From Bacteroidales bacterium (lineage in GTDB: Bacteria > Bacteroidota > Bacteroidia > Bacteroidales > UBA932): DNA of 64,000 bases. Below the pieces are notes generated by a model. The model saw nothing but the letters and a program-made list of their open reading frames with translations. It was not told the DNA's origin and searched no databases. This document shows positions 9,058 through 16,916 of the stretch, piece after piece; position 1 is the stretch's first letter; every line of letters starts with the position of its first letter. Made by a program: the position numbers and the translations under genes. The DNA lies in NCBI GenBank assembly GCA_009777095.1, contig WRMN01000005.1:1-64000 (forward strand), written 5' to 3'.

Positions 9058-10300
9058 ATTGCTTTGTTATTTTTATAAATTTATCAATCTCTTGTAGTAA
9101 TTCTGTTATAGACTTTTTGCCTACTGTATGCCAAACGACTTTTTTGTTTGGCGAAATCAAGAACATTGAAGGGAAAATTCTAAATTGTTTTTTAAAAGTT
9201 ATTATATCATCTTCATTTTTGAAAAAATAAAGGTCAGAAATATCAATCTTCATCTTTTTACAAAACGCTTTTAAGTAATCGCTTGGCTGTTCGTAAGAGT
9301 TTAATGAAACAATTGTAATGCCACGTTCTTCAAATTTCTGTTGATTTAAAGCAACCTCTTTCATCATCTCAAAACAAGGAAAACAACTTTGATGCCAAAT
9401 ATCTAACAATAGCCAACCCTTTATATCATTTAGCTTTATTGAATTATTTTCAAAACTAACTATCTCACAACCGAGCACCTCTTTGCTTAAAGTGATTTTT
9501 GATTTTTCAAATTTTTCTACTTGTTGTTCGCGCTTATCGAATGCTTTTTTATTTATTGCGATATAGGGGTTGTCGTTTTTCACTACAGGAAAATCGGGAT
9601 AAAAAATTGTGTTAAATATCGCTTTATAAATAGAATTTGGTTGATTAAATTCCAAATAATTGATAACTATTTCACGTTCTATAGCGCCCAAATCCAATTC
9701 GGCAATCGTATTATTTTGACGTTTCGTAGTTATTTTTTCCAATAAGTAATTATCTTGATTAACATACATTTTTACATCCTCGTACATTTTTATATCATTA
9801 ACAATTAAAGAAGAATCAACACATTCAAACACAAAATAATCGCCCATATCTGAGATTTTATCCATCTTTTTAAAAAATTTAGGGTATCCTATGATTGAAG
9901 TATAAAAATGTGTTTCCCCACGAATACTGACATCATTAAAATATTTACCCCAATAATCCTGCAAGGAATTGACTGCTATAAATTTTCTTACAAGATTTAG
10001 AGTTGTATTGGTCTCATCTTCAGTATATGAAATTGTATTTTTAGTTTGCGCTCCAACAAATTTATTGTTTTCACAATAAATTAAAGTTGTATCTTTAGTA
10101 TTATATGTTGTGTCAATTACACCTCTGTCTTTTGTGTGTTTTCCACGAATTGTTGAATTTGTAACAATTTCTGCCGTATAATTGTCGTATTTTTTGTAAC
10201 TATCAATTACAAAATTTTGAAAAAGTGTATCAAGATTAATTTGTGCAAAAAGTGTTTGCCCAAAAATAAAAATTACTGAAAATAAAAATACTTTTTTCAT
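9056..10300 (-). CDS. Secreted TlpA/AhpC-type thioredoxin-fold protein
   Basis: 414 residues. Signal peptide MKKVFLFSVIFIFGQTLFAQ, then ~240 residues with no family I recognise, then a C-terminal TlpA-like thioredoxin domain: WLLLDIWHQSCFPCFEMMKE holds an intact CxxC (CFPC), and a cis-Pro-type segment follows (RIFPSMFLISPNKKVVW). It probably acts as a periplasmic or envelope thiol reductase. The gene is clearly more A+T-rich than its neighbours and is flanked by a pseudogene on one side and a large imperfect palindrome on the other, which suggests acquisition or rearrangement here. It was probably once followed by a DUF1573 lipoprotein gene. Confidence 0.85.
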   Translation of the reverse strand: MKKVFLFSVIFIFGQTLFAQINLDTLFQNFVIDSYKKYDNYTAEIVTNSTIRGKHTKDRGVIDTTYNTKDTTLIYCENNKFVGAQTKNTISYTEDETNTTLNLVRKFIAVNSLQDYWGKYFNDVSIRGETHFYTSIIGYPKFFKKMDKISDMGDYFVFECVDSSLIVNDIKMYEDVKMYVNQDNYLLEKITTKRQNNTIAELDLGAIEREIVINYLEFNQPNSIYKAIFNTIFYPDFPVVKNDNPYIAINKKAFDKREQQVEKFEKSKITLSKEVLGCEIVSFENNSIKLNDIKGWLLLDIWHQSCFPCFEMMKEVALNQQKFEERGITIVSLNSYEQPSDYLKAFCKKMKIDISDLYFFKNEDDIITFKKQFRIFPSMFLISPNKKVVWHTVGKKSITELLQEIDKFIKITKQ

Positions 10301-10359
10301 ATATTAGATGTTGTTATAAAATAAAAACCGCAAGCCTCGCATGAATTCGCACTTGAGGC

Positions 10360-10457
10360 CTTAGACTCCCCCCCCTTAACAAATTTTCAATGAACAAAAC
10401 TCACGGTTGACCAAGAGCATTGAGTCATGTTTTTGCTAAGGGGTGAAATAGTCTAAG
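10360..10457. repeat. Large imperfect inverted repeat
   Basis: The arms CTTAGACT (10360-10367) and AGTCTAAG (10450-10457) are perfect complements, as are CCCCTTA (10372-10378) and TAAGGGG (10437-10443). An inner ACTCA/TGAGT pair extends the pairing. The whole could fold into one ~98-nt hairpin. It could be a MITE-like remnant or a structured transcript. Confidence 0.7.
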
Positions 10458-10679
10458 TTTCAGGTACAAAATCAAGCTAATGCTTAATTATGTGTTTTCG
10501 CAAAATATAATAATCAGTTGCATATTAAATAGTTGCGTCATAATAAATATAATTACATTATTTTTGTTTATTTCGTAACAAAGTTAAGAAATAATTTAGC
10601 GATACAAAATTATTTGCTGTTTAATTTTCAGCAATTGCCGACTTTTATTATATTCAAGGTAAAATAATATGCTGAAAAA

Positions 10680-10710
10680 TTGCTTCCTAAATGAGAAAAA
10701 CTTATATTTG
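10680..10710 (+). promoter_or_regulatory. Bacteroidota-type promoter for the tldD-like operon
   Basis: TTGC at 10680-10683 (-33 position) and TATATTTG at 10703-10710 (TAnnTTTG, -7 position) are separated by 19 bases, the spacing known for the Bacteroides primary sigma factor. The leader to the ATG at 10836 would be ~120 nt. Confidence 0.65.
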
Positions 10711-10835
10711 CAGAAAAATTAAGAAAAATACAACTGAGTTTTACCTTACCGGTAGTATGCAGCGACGAGGCTATTGAAGCCGCCAAGTAATTAATGTATA
10801 ACTCGATAAAACTATAAAATTAAAATCAATATGTT

Positions 10836-12524
10836 ATGAAAAGAAAATTACTATTAGGTGTCATAGTGGTTTGCTTTACAGCAATAGCTTCTTATGCACA
10901 GACAGCTTCGCAGGACGAGTTGTTGAAAATTTTGAAAAGTGAAATAGACAGAGGTATGGCGTTATATCAAAAAGCCGATATACCGGTTTACCTTATCAGT
11001 TACAGGATCGATGAACTTGAATCCCATTATATAGCGACTTCGTTCGGTACATTAACGGGCTCTAATCCGAATAAAGAAAGAGTGCTAACTGTTCAGGTTC
11101 GTGTAGGGGATAAAGATTTGGACAACTTCCGTGAACTTAGAGACGACGCTTCGGCATATACCAGTTCACGTTACACAAGAATAAATATTCCGACAGATAA
11201 TGACCCGAAGGCCATTGCTTTAGTTTTATGGGAAGCCACAGAAAAAGCATATCGCGATGCAGCCTTACGTTATGAAAAAGTGAAAGCCAATGTAGCTGTT
11301 AAAGTGGAAGCTGAAGATAAGGCCCCTGATTACACGGATATATCTCCTGTGCAATATTACGAAAAACCTGTTAAAATGTCGGATTTTAAATTTGATGTTA
11401 AAGAATGGGAAAATCGTTTAAAAAAATATTCGGCGGAGTTTTCCGAAATTAAAGATATTTTAGATGGCGAATCTACCTTACGTTTTTTAGTTGAACGTAA
11501 GTATTTTGTAACTAATGAAGGAACTTCGATTGTTCAGAACAATACTTATTGCCACCTTTTTCTTTCGGTTATGACACAAGCAGATGACGGCATGGAACTT
11601 CCATTGTACCAATCTTATTTCGGACACAGTCCTCATGATTTGCCGAATGATAATATTATGATACGAGATGCGCAAGAAATAGCGAAAACGGCGGTTGCCA
11701 TGAAAACAGCACCGGTGGTTGACCCCTATACCGGTCCGGCAGTATTATCTGAACAGGCTTCCGGTGTTTTTTTCCATGAAATATTTGGACATAGAGTTGA
11801 AGGTTTGCGCCTGAAAAGCGAATCGGATGGGCAAACTTTTAAGAAAAAAGTAGATGAACTTGTTCTGCATAAAGATTTTTCTGTGATTTTTGACCCGACT
11901 ATTACTACCTATAAAGGTACTCCGCTTAACGGAAGTTTTAAGTACGATGACGAAGGTGTTAAAGGTGAAAAAGTGGCTGTTGTGGATAAAGGCGTTTTGA
12001 AGAATTTTTTAATGACCCGTACGCCTATTAATAATTTTCCGAAGTCTAATGGACATGCGAGGGCTCAGGCAGGATACCAACCGGTTTCGCGCCAATCGAA
12101 TTTAATTGTTGAAACTGAAAAACCTTATACGGAGGCACAATTGAAAGAAATGTTAATAGAAGAAGCTAAAAAACAAGGCAAGGAATATGGTTATCTTTTT
12201 GCAAGAGTAACAGGTGGTTTTACGACAACCGGAAGATTTATGCCAAATTCGTTTAATGTAACGCCTTTAGAAGTATATCGCGTATTTGTAGATGGTCGCC
12301 CTGATGAATTGGTGCGCGGCGTGGACTTAGTGGGTACGCCCTTAGCCATGTTTTCTCAGGTTGAAGCAGCAGGCGATAGGCCTGGCAATTTTGCAGGAAC
12401 CTGCGGAGCCGAATCTGGAGGCGTTCCTGCCGGATGTTGCTCTCCGGCCTTGTTTGTAAAGCAAATAGAAATGCAGAAAAAAGACAAGTCGCAAAATCGT
12501 CCTCCGATTATGGAAAGACCCTAA
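10836..12524 (+). CDS. Secreted TldD-like metallopeptidase (active-site subunit)
   Basis: 562 residues. Signal peptide MKRKLLLGVIVVCFTAIASYAQ indicates export. The TldD/PmbA-family catalytic motif HExxxH is present as HEIFGH (314-319). A C-terminal GTCGAESGGVPAGCC segment probably supplies the third metal ligand, as in TldD. In E. coli, TldD acts with TldE in the cytosol to process small unstructured peptides; here an exported version is predicted. The next gene (41 bp downstream, same strand) is a paralogue without the HExxxH motif, matching the TldD/TldE active/inactive pair. Substrate unknown; proteolytic removal of leader or misfolded peptides in the envelope is an inference. Confidence 0.9.
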   Translation: MKRKLLLGVIVVCFTAIASYAQTASQDELLKILKSEIDRGMALYQKADIPVYLISYRIDELESHYIATSFGTLTGSNPNKERVLTVQVRVGDKDLDNFRELRDDASAYTSSRYTRINIPTDNDPKAIALVLWEATEKAYRDAALRYEKVKANVAVKVEAEDKAPDYTDISPVQYYEKPVKMSDFKFDVKEWENRLKKYSAEFSEIKDILDGESTLRFLVERKYFVTNEGTSIVQNNTYCHLFLSVMTQADDGMELPLYQSYFGHSPHDLPNDNIMIRDAQEIAKTAVAMKTAPVVDPYTGPAVLSEQASGVFFHEIFGHRVEGLRLKSESDGQTFKKKVDELVLHKDFSVIFDPTITTYKGTPLNGSFKYDDEGVKGEKVAVVDKGVLKNFLMTRTPINNFPKSNGHARAQAGYQPVSRQSNLIVETEKPYTEAQLKEMLIEEAKKQGKEYGYLFARVTGGFTTTGRFMPNSFNVTPLEVYRVFVDGRPDELVRGVDLVGTPLAMFSQVEAAGDRPGNFAGTCGAESGGVPAGCCSPALFVKQIEMQKKDKSQNRPPIMERP

Positions 12525-12565
12525 GCAATTAAGAATTAAAATTAAGAATTAAAAATATTAAAGAC

Positions 12566-14419
12566 ATGAAAAATATTAGGAAATATATCATTGTGTCAGC
12601 CCTGTTTATGGTGGCTTTTGCATTTTTGAATTTGACGTATGCTCAAACGGAAACTTTTGAAGATATCGCTTTTAGAGCTATGCAAGATGAAATGAACAGA
12701 AACATGTCTGAACTCAGGTTGGACAAACTTAAATCGCCTTATTACCTCAGCTATTTAATTACGGATGCTAATTTGTATAGCATAGAGGCTCAACTTGGAG
12801 CTTTGGTTAAGGTCGTTGACAAGCCCCTTAGACAACAGGAAACTTCGGTGATGGTGGGCAGTAATCAAAGAAATAATCTCAATTTTATTAATGAAAATAA
12901 GCTATTCGGATGGTACGGAGGATCTTTTAACATACCATTGACTTTAGAAAATAACTATGACGCTGTACGTCGCAGCCTTTGGGTAGAAACGGATGTGAAG
13001 TATAAAGAAGCAACGGAATTGATTGAAGCAAAATTATCTGCAATGAATCAACAAAATATACCGGCAGAAGAATTGAACTTGGCTGATTTTTCAGCTATTC
13101 CTCCGTTAAATAAAATAATTTCATCTCCAAAAATAAACTTTGATAAAGCTAAAATAGAAACTTTAACCAAAACCTTATCCGCTGTTTTTTCAAATTACCC
13201 TCATCTTACCAAATCAGGCGTTAATACTTATATTTACACCGCCGACGTTTTGTATGCCAATAGCGAAGCTATAACTTATAAGGTACCGTTTTCATTGGTT
13301 TGCGTTAGAGTATATGCAGAAGCCGTAGCCGCAGACGGAGAACCCTTAATGGATTATATTAACTTCTATTTTAATGCTCCGGAACAAATACCTGCATTGG
13401 ATATTCTCAACCAAAAGGTTAACCAGATGGCAAGCTTATTAACGGAATTACGATCCGCTCCTGCAATTCAGGAATCCTATAGCGGACCGGTGATGTTTGA
13501 AGGCGAAGCCGTAGGTGAAATTGTTGCTCAATGTTTTGTAGATAACCCTAATGGATTGCTTGCCGGAAGAAAACCTGTTGTCAGCAGTCCTATGCTGCTT
13601 CAAAGATATGGACAATATCTACCCAAAGAAAACAATTTGGAACAACTTACCGATAAAAAAGTGATTTCGAGAGAACTTTCCGTTGCAGCTATTCACGATA
13701 AAAATAGTTATAACGGCACGCCACTTGTCGGTTACTACGAAATAGATGCGCAAGGCGTTGTTCCCGCAGCTAAAACCGTACTTATTGAAGATGGCGTTCT
13801 CAAAAGATTGTTGACAGACAGAACGCCCACTATGCAGAATGCAAATTCTAGCGGACATCGTGTTTTTGCCCTGTCAAACGGAGCAATGACAGGTGCATTG
13901 GGTTCAGGCATTATTGAATTAACTAGTGTAGAAACTAAAGGTTACGCAGCGCTTAAAGAAGCCTTAATTGCCGCAGCTAAAGAAGAAGATTACGAATATG
14001 CCTATATTGTACGTAAAATGGCAAATCCCATGGCCGGGGTTCCGGGCCTTTCAACCTTTGTTCCTTCTTCAAATACCGGAATCTTTACAGTTTCACGGCC
14101 GATATATATTTACAGGATATCCGTAAAAGATGGTAAAGAAGAACTGGTTCGTTCTGCTAAGATAGCTGATTTGTCTTTAAAATCGTTTAAACGAATTGTT
14201 GGCGTAGCAGATACACAAGAGGTGTATAATACGCTTCAAAAAGGTAAGCAAGACGGCTTGTTCGGCTATGCTACCTCTCAATTTTCTTTAGTGGGCGCCC
14301 CGGCCAGTTTTATTGTGCCAAAGGCTATTGTATTTCAAGAATTAGAAGTAGAAAAAGATAAAGATATCGTTTTGAAGAAAGAAACGATAGTTCCCAGTCC
14401 GCTTTTATCAGGAAAATAG
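12566..14419 (+). CDS. Secreted TldE/PmbA-like protein, non-catalytic partner
   Basis: 617 residues with an N-terminal signal peptide (residues ~1-27, ending TYAQ). It has the same domain layout as the upstream TldD-like protein: the YSGPVMFEGEAVGE segment corresponds to YTGPAVLSEQASGV there. Where the partner has HEIFGH this one reads VAQCFVDN, so the metal-binding motif is lost. That parallels E. coli TldE, the catalytically dead subunit of the TldD/TldE heterodimer. The 41-bp gap after the tldD-like stop, filled by short AT repeats (aattaagaattaaaa), and the shared strand suggest one transcript and a heterodimer. Confidence 0.87.
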   Translation: MKNIRKYIIVSALFMVAFAFLNLTYAQTETFEDIAFRAMQDEMNRNMSELRLDKLKSPYYLSYLITDANLYSIEAQLGALVKVVDKPLRQQETSVMVGSNQRNNLNFINENKLFGWYGGSFNIPLTLENNYDAVRRSLWVETDVKYKEATELIEAKLSAMNQQNIPAEELNLADFSAIPPLNKIISSPKINFDKAKIETLTKTLSAVFSNYPHLTKSGVNTYIYTADVLYANSEAITYKVPFSLVCVRVYAEAVAADGEPLMDYINFYFNAPEQIPALDILNQKVNQMASLLTELRSAPAIQESYSGPVMFEGEAVGEIVAQCFVDNPNGLLAGRKPVVSSPMLLQRYGQYLPKENNLEQLTDKKVISRELSVAAIHDKNSYNGTPLVGYYEIDAQGVVPAAKTVLIEDGVLKRLLTDRTPTMQNANSSGHRVFALSNGAMTGALGSGIIELTSVETKGYAALKEALIAAAKEEDYEYAYIVRKMANPMAGVPGLSTFVPSSNTGIFTVSRPIYIYRISVKDGKEELVRSAKIADLSLKSFKRIVGVADTQEVYNTLQKGKQDGLFGYATSQFSLVGAPASFIVPKAIVFQELEVEKDKDIVLKKETIVPSPLLSGK

Positions 14420-14472
14420 TTTGTATTGCTAATGAAATTTCTAAACTGCATTGTTTTATCAGCGTTTTTTAA

Positions 14473-14480
14473 TACCTTTG
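14473..14480 (+). promoter_or_regulatory. -7 box upstream of tRNA-Gln
   Basis: TACCTTTG matches TAnnTTTG and ends 13 bases before the tRNA 5' end. No clear -33 TTTG is seen at the expected spacing. Confidence 0.5.
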
Positions 14481-14493
14481 CAGTTTAAAATAT

Positions 14494-14564
14494 TGTCCTG
14501 TGGTGTAATGGTAGCACATCAGATTCTGGCTCTGCTTGTCTGGGTTCGACTCCTAGCAGGACAA
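14494..14564 (+). tRNA. tRNA-Gln (anticodon CTG)
   Basis: 71 nt folds into a clean cloverleaf. The acceptor TGTCCTG pairs fully with CAGGACA (14557-14563). D stem GTGT/GCAC. Anticodon arm TCAGA-TTCTGGC-TCTGC has loop U33 followed by CTG at 14526-14528, with the first stem pair mismatched. T stem CTGGG/CCTAG encloses TTCGACT. Discriminator A; CCA is not encoded. The U1-A72 first pair is typical of glutamine tRNAs. The LOG gene starts only 6 nt after its 3' end, so the two share a transcript. Confidence 0.95.
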
Positions 14565-14569
14565 CTTTA

Positions 14570-15169
14570 ATGAAAAGAATTTGTGTTTTCTGCGGCTCAA
14601 GTTTGGGCTTTGATGAAATTTTTGCCGAGCAGGCTTATCTTTTGGGAAAGACCTTAGCGCAAAGAAATATCGGACTTGTGTATGGCGGCTCCAATATCGG
14701 ACTTATGCGCGAATTGGCTAATGCCGCGCTTGAATACCACGGCGAGGTGATTGGCGTGATGCCGCATTTTATGAAAGAAAAAGAACTGGCGCACCAAAAT
14801 CTTAGCAGTTTGGAAGTAGTCAATAACATGCAGGAACGAAAAAGCAGAATGTACGAATTGTCGAATGGGGCTATCGCTTTGCCGGGCGGTTTCGGTACTT
14901 TAGACGAACTGTTTGAACTGTTGACATGGGGGCAGTTAGGCCTGCACCAAAAGCCGATAGCTTTACTGAATACTGTTGGATATTATAACAATTTATTGTC
15001 GTTTATTCAAACAATGGTTGATAAGGGTTTTGTAGGCGAAAGCAGCCGAGCTATGATCTTAGTACACGACGAGGTAGACAGCCTGCTTGACCTGATGTTT
15101 AATTATAGGGCGCCGGAGGTGGATAAATGGAGAAAACACAGGGAAACGAACAACGGGGTTAATGGGTAA
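14570..15169 (+). CDS. LOG-family nucleoside monophosphate phosphoribohydrolase
   Basis: 199 residues of the LOG/TIGR00730 (Rossmann-like) family. Known members cleave AMP or cytokinin riboside 5'-monophosphates to the base and ribose 5-phosphate. The diagnostic PGGFGTLDELFE (PGGxGTxxE) and the N-terminal CVFCGSSLG and GLVYGGSNIGLM motifs are intact, and the length is standard. The ATG at 14570 lies 6 nt after the tRNA-Gln 3' end, so tRNA 3' processing would leave an almost leaderless message. Convergent with sdhC. The physiological substrate in bacteria is uncertain. Confidence 0.95.
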   Translation: MKRICVFCGSSLGFDEIFAEQAYLLGKTLAQRNIGLVYGGSNIGLMRELANAALEYHGEVIGVMPHFMKEKELAHQNLSSLEVVNNMQERKSRMYELSNGAIALPGGFGTLDELFELLTWGQLGLHQKPIALLNTVGYYNNLLSFIQTMVDKGFVGESSRAMILVHDEVDSLLDLMFNYRAPEVDKWRKHRETNNGVNG

Positions 15170-15178
15170 AATTAAGGG

Positions 15179-15218
15179 AATTGGTCAGACTGTATTTTTC
15201 TATACATTTTGACCAATT
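15179..15218. terminator. Inverted repeat between convergent LOG and sdhC genes
   Basis: AATTGGTCA (15179-15187) and TGACCAATT (15210-15218) are perfect 9-bp complements around a 22-base loop. The right arm lies within the last codons of sdhC. No clear U-run follows on either strand, so function as a bidirectional terminator is tentative. Confidence 0.35.
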
Positions 15219-15865
15219 ACTAAAAAATAAACAGGCACCGTCAGGAACGCTGATGTTATAAGCGTAGCGTAAATATAAGCAATTATCTTCCAGCGGCAGA
15301 GCCATTTGCTGTTGTTCAGGCCAATGGTTTGGAAGGCGCTCCAGAGGCCGTGGGTGAGGTGGAGCCACAGGGCGCAAAACCAAGCAATATAAATGATGCT
15401 GTAAAGCGGTTGACTAAACCTTTCAGCTACTAATCCGTAAGGGTCGGCAGCGCCTTCGCCGTTCAGGTAGTGGGCTAACTGCATCTTAGCCCAGAAATGA
15501 GTGAGGTGCAGGACTAAAAAGCCCACAATGATAAGTCCTAAGACAAACATATTACGGGCAGCCCATGAGGAAACCGCTCCTTTGTTGGCCACCCTGTATG
15601 CTTGCGTACCGCGCGCCTTCCAATTATTCCATGTGAGGTACACGGCATAAACAATGTGAATAAAAAAACCAAAAGCCAATACCGGCACCATCACCTGAAT
15701 AAGCGGATTGGTATCCATGAACCGACAGGCTGCGTTGTAAACATCGCGTCCGGCCAGCAACAATAAATTAATGCCGGCATGCATCACTAAAAACAGCATC
15801 AAAAACAAACCGCTAAGGCTCATTATTAATTTTTTACCAATAGAGGAAGCGAAAATACTTGCCAT
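15200..15865 (-). CDS. sdhC: Succinate dehydrogenase / fumarate reductase cytochrome b subunit
   Basis: 221 residues, five predicted membrane helices, of the Bacteroidota b558 type (SdhC/FrdC) that anchors the catalytic subunits, carries heme b and reacts with quinone. The start MASIFASSIGKKLIMSLSGL and the histidines in LVMHAGINLLL, FFIHIVYAVYL and LHLTHFW fit the family. Normally sdhA and sdhB follow directly. Here the next gene downstream is the convergent LOG gene, so the flavoprotein and iron-sulfur subunits are not adjacent. It lies 14 bp after the DUF4837 gene on the same strand. Confidence 0.93.
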   Translation of the reverse strand: MASIFASSIGKKLIMSLSGLFLMLFLVMHAGINLLLLAGRDVYNAACRFMDTNPLIQVMVPVLAFGFFIHIVYAVYLTWNNWKARGTQAYRVANKGAVSSWAARNMFVLGLIIVGFLVLHLTHFWAKMQLAHYLNGEGAADPYGLVAERFSQPLYSIIYIAWFCALWLHLTHGLWSAFQTIGLNNSKWLCRWKIIAYIYATLITSAFLTVPVYFLVIGQNV

Positions 15866-15879
15866 GACAAAAGGTTAAA

Positions 15880-16869
15880 TTATTGATTTTCTTCCCATTC
15901 AAAAGAGTAGATAATAGCTTCGACTTGACGTAAAAAATCACGTTTTTTCCCTCTTGGGTAATAAACATTGGCTTCCAGTACAATAATATCCTTACCATCG
16001 GGAGCGAAGAAGGAATGGCTGACAAAGGGACCGGCCATGTAGTCATTTTCCAATTCCCACAAGCCGCGGGTTTCCACAAAGTGCCTTTTGTTATATAAAA
16101 CATTGCGCGAGGTGGGAGGCAATATGCTTGTAGTAGTCATATAACTATTCTCACGAGCGCCCGGAACTTCCTGTTTTAGGATTTTATTGCGTTGTGCAAT
16201 AATGTTTTCGAGTTGTAAAGCAGTACTATCTTTATAGGGATATTTATAGATGAATATCCTTAATTGCGCCTTCTGTATCTCATAATCTATCCACACGAAA
16301 TTATCGGTTTTTTTACGCATTTGGTAGTAATCGGGGAAGTAGGGCGAGCCGCCGAACAGTTTATTGACCGTATCGCGTAAACTTTTGTCTTCAGTTCTTT
16401 TTATCACGGTGTTCATTCTGTCGCGCTCGGCTTGTTCTATAATGTTAATAAAACGTGTTTGTTCCTGCTGTAGCAAGGCTAAGAGTTCTTCGCCGGTGGG
16501 CGCATTGACAATGACTACGGTTTGAGGAGCAGCCCAGATATCGTGTTTAACGACAATACGCGCCGGAACGGTGTCGGGCATAATTTGCAGGAATACCAAG
16601 TTGCGGTGAATTTCAAAAGTGCGGCTGAACGAAGAAGTCGAAAGATTTATAAGGTCAAATATCGGCTCTTGTTGCGGCAGGGCGGGATAAATGGGCGCTA
16701 TGATGCTCCTTACTTCTTTGGTAAAAGTAGTATCCCAAAGAGATTTATCATATATAACTACAATCTCTCCTGCTTTACCGCTGATGTTTCGTTTCAACTG
16801 TGGGCCGTCTTCGCAGGCCACCATGCCGGCCATCACAAGGCCTATTAGTAAAAAATGAATTGTTTTCAT
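15880..16869 (-). CDS. DUF4837-family lipoprotein
   Basis: 329 residues. The signal peptide ends in a lipobox (GMVAC, Cys19), so this is an envelope lipoprotein. The body (ISGKAGEIVVIYDKSLWD near the start, NVYYPRGKKRDFLRQVEAI near the end) matches my recollection of DUF4837, a family found mainly in Bacteroidota and of unknown function. It sits between rseP and sdhC on the same strand (47 bp and 14 bp gaps). The position next to rseP could hint at envelope-stress or cell-envelope work, but nothing in the sequence proves it. Confidence 0.85.
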   Translation of the reverse strand: MKTIHFLLIGLVMAGMVACEDGPQLKRNISGKAGEIVVIYDKSLWDTTFTKEVRSIIAPIYPALPQQEPIFDLINLSTSSFSRTFEIHRNLVFLQIMPDTVPARIVVKHDIWAAPQTVVIVNAPTGEELLALLQQEQTRFINIIEQAERDRMNTVIKRTEDKSLRDTVNKLFGGSPYFPDYYQMRKKTDNFVWIDYEIQKAQLRIFIYKYPYKDSTALQLENIIAQRNKILKQEVPGARENSYMTTTSILPPTSRNVLYNKRHFVETRGLWELENDYMAGPFVSHSFFAPDGKDIIVLEANVYYPRGKKRDFLRQVEAIIYSFEWEENQ

Positions 16870-16916
16870 AATACTGTTTTTATATAAGATGCATTTAAGG
16901 CATAAATTCCATAAAA

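Larger units (their letters stand above)
10301..10835. other. 535-bp non-coding region between divergent tlpA-like and tldD-like genes
   Basis: It contains a ~98-bp imperfect palindrome (10360-10457), an A+T-rich stretch at ~10480-10680, and a good Bacteroidota promoter for the tldD-like gene (10680-10710). Just after the promoter is a short frame ending LPVVCSDEAIEAAK-stop (to ~10790). It reads like the tail of a lost gene, but I cannot assign it. I see no complete gene here. Confidence 0.7.

Noticed and set aside
10691-10777. 28-codon frame (MRKTYICRKIKKN) before the tldD-like gene
   Set aside because: It overlaps the promoter -7 box, so it would not be on the transcript; no recognised features.
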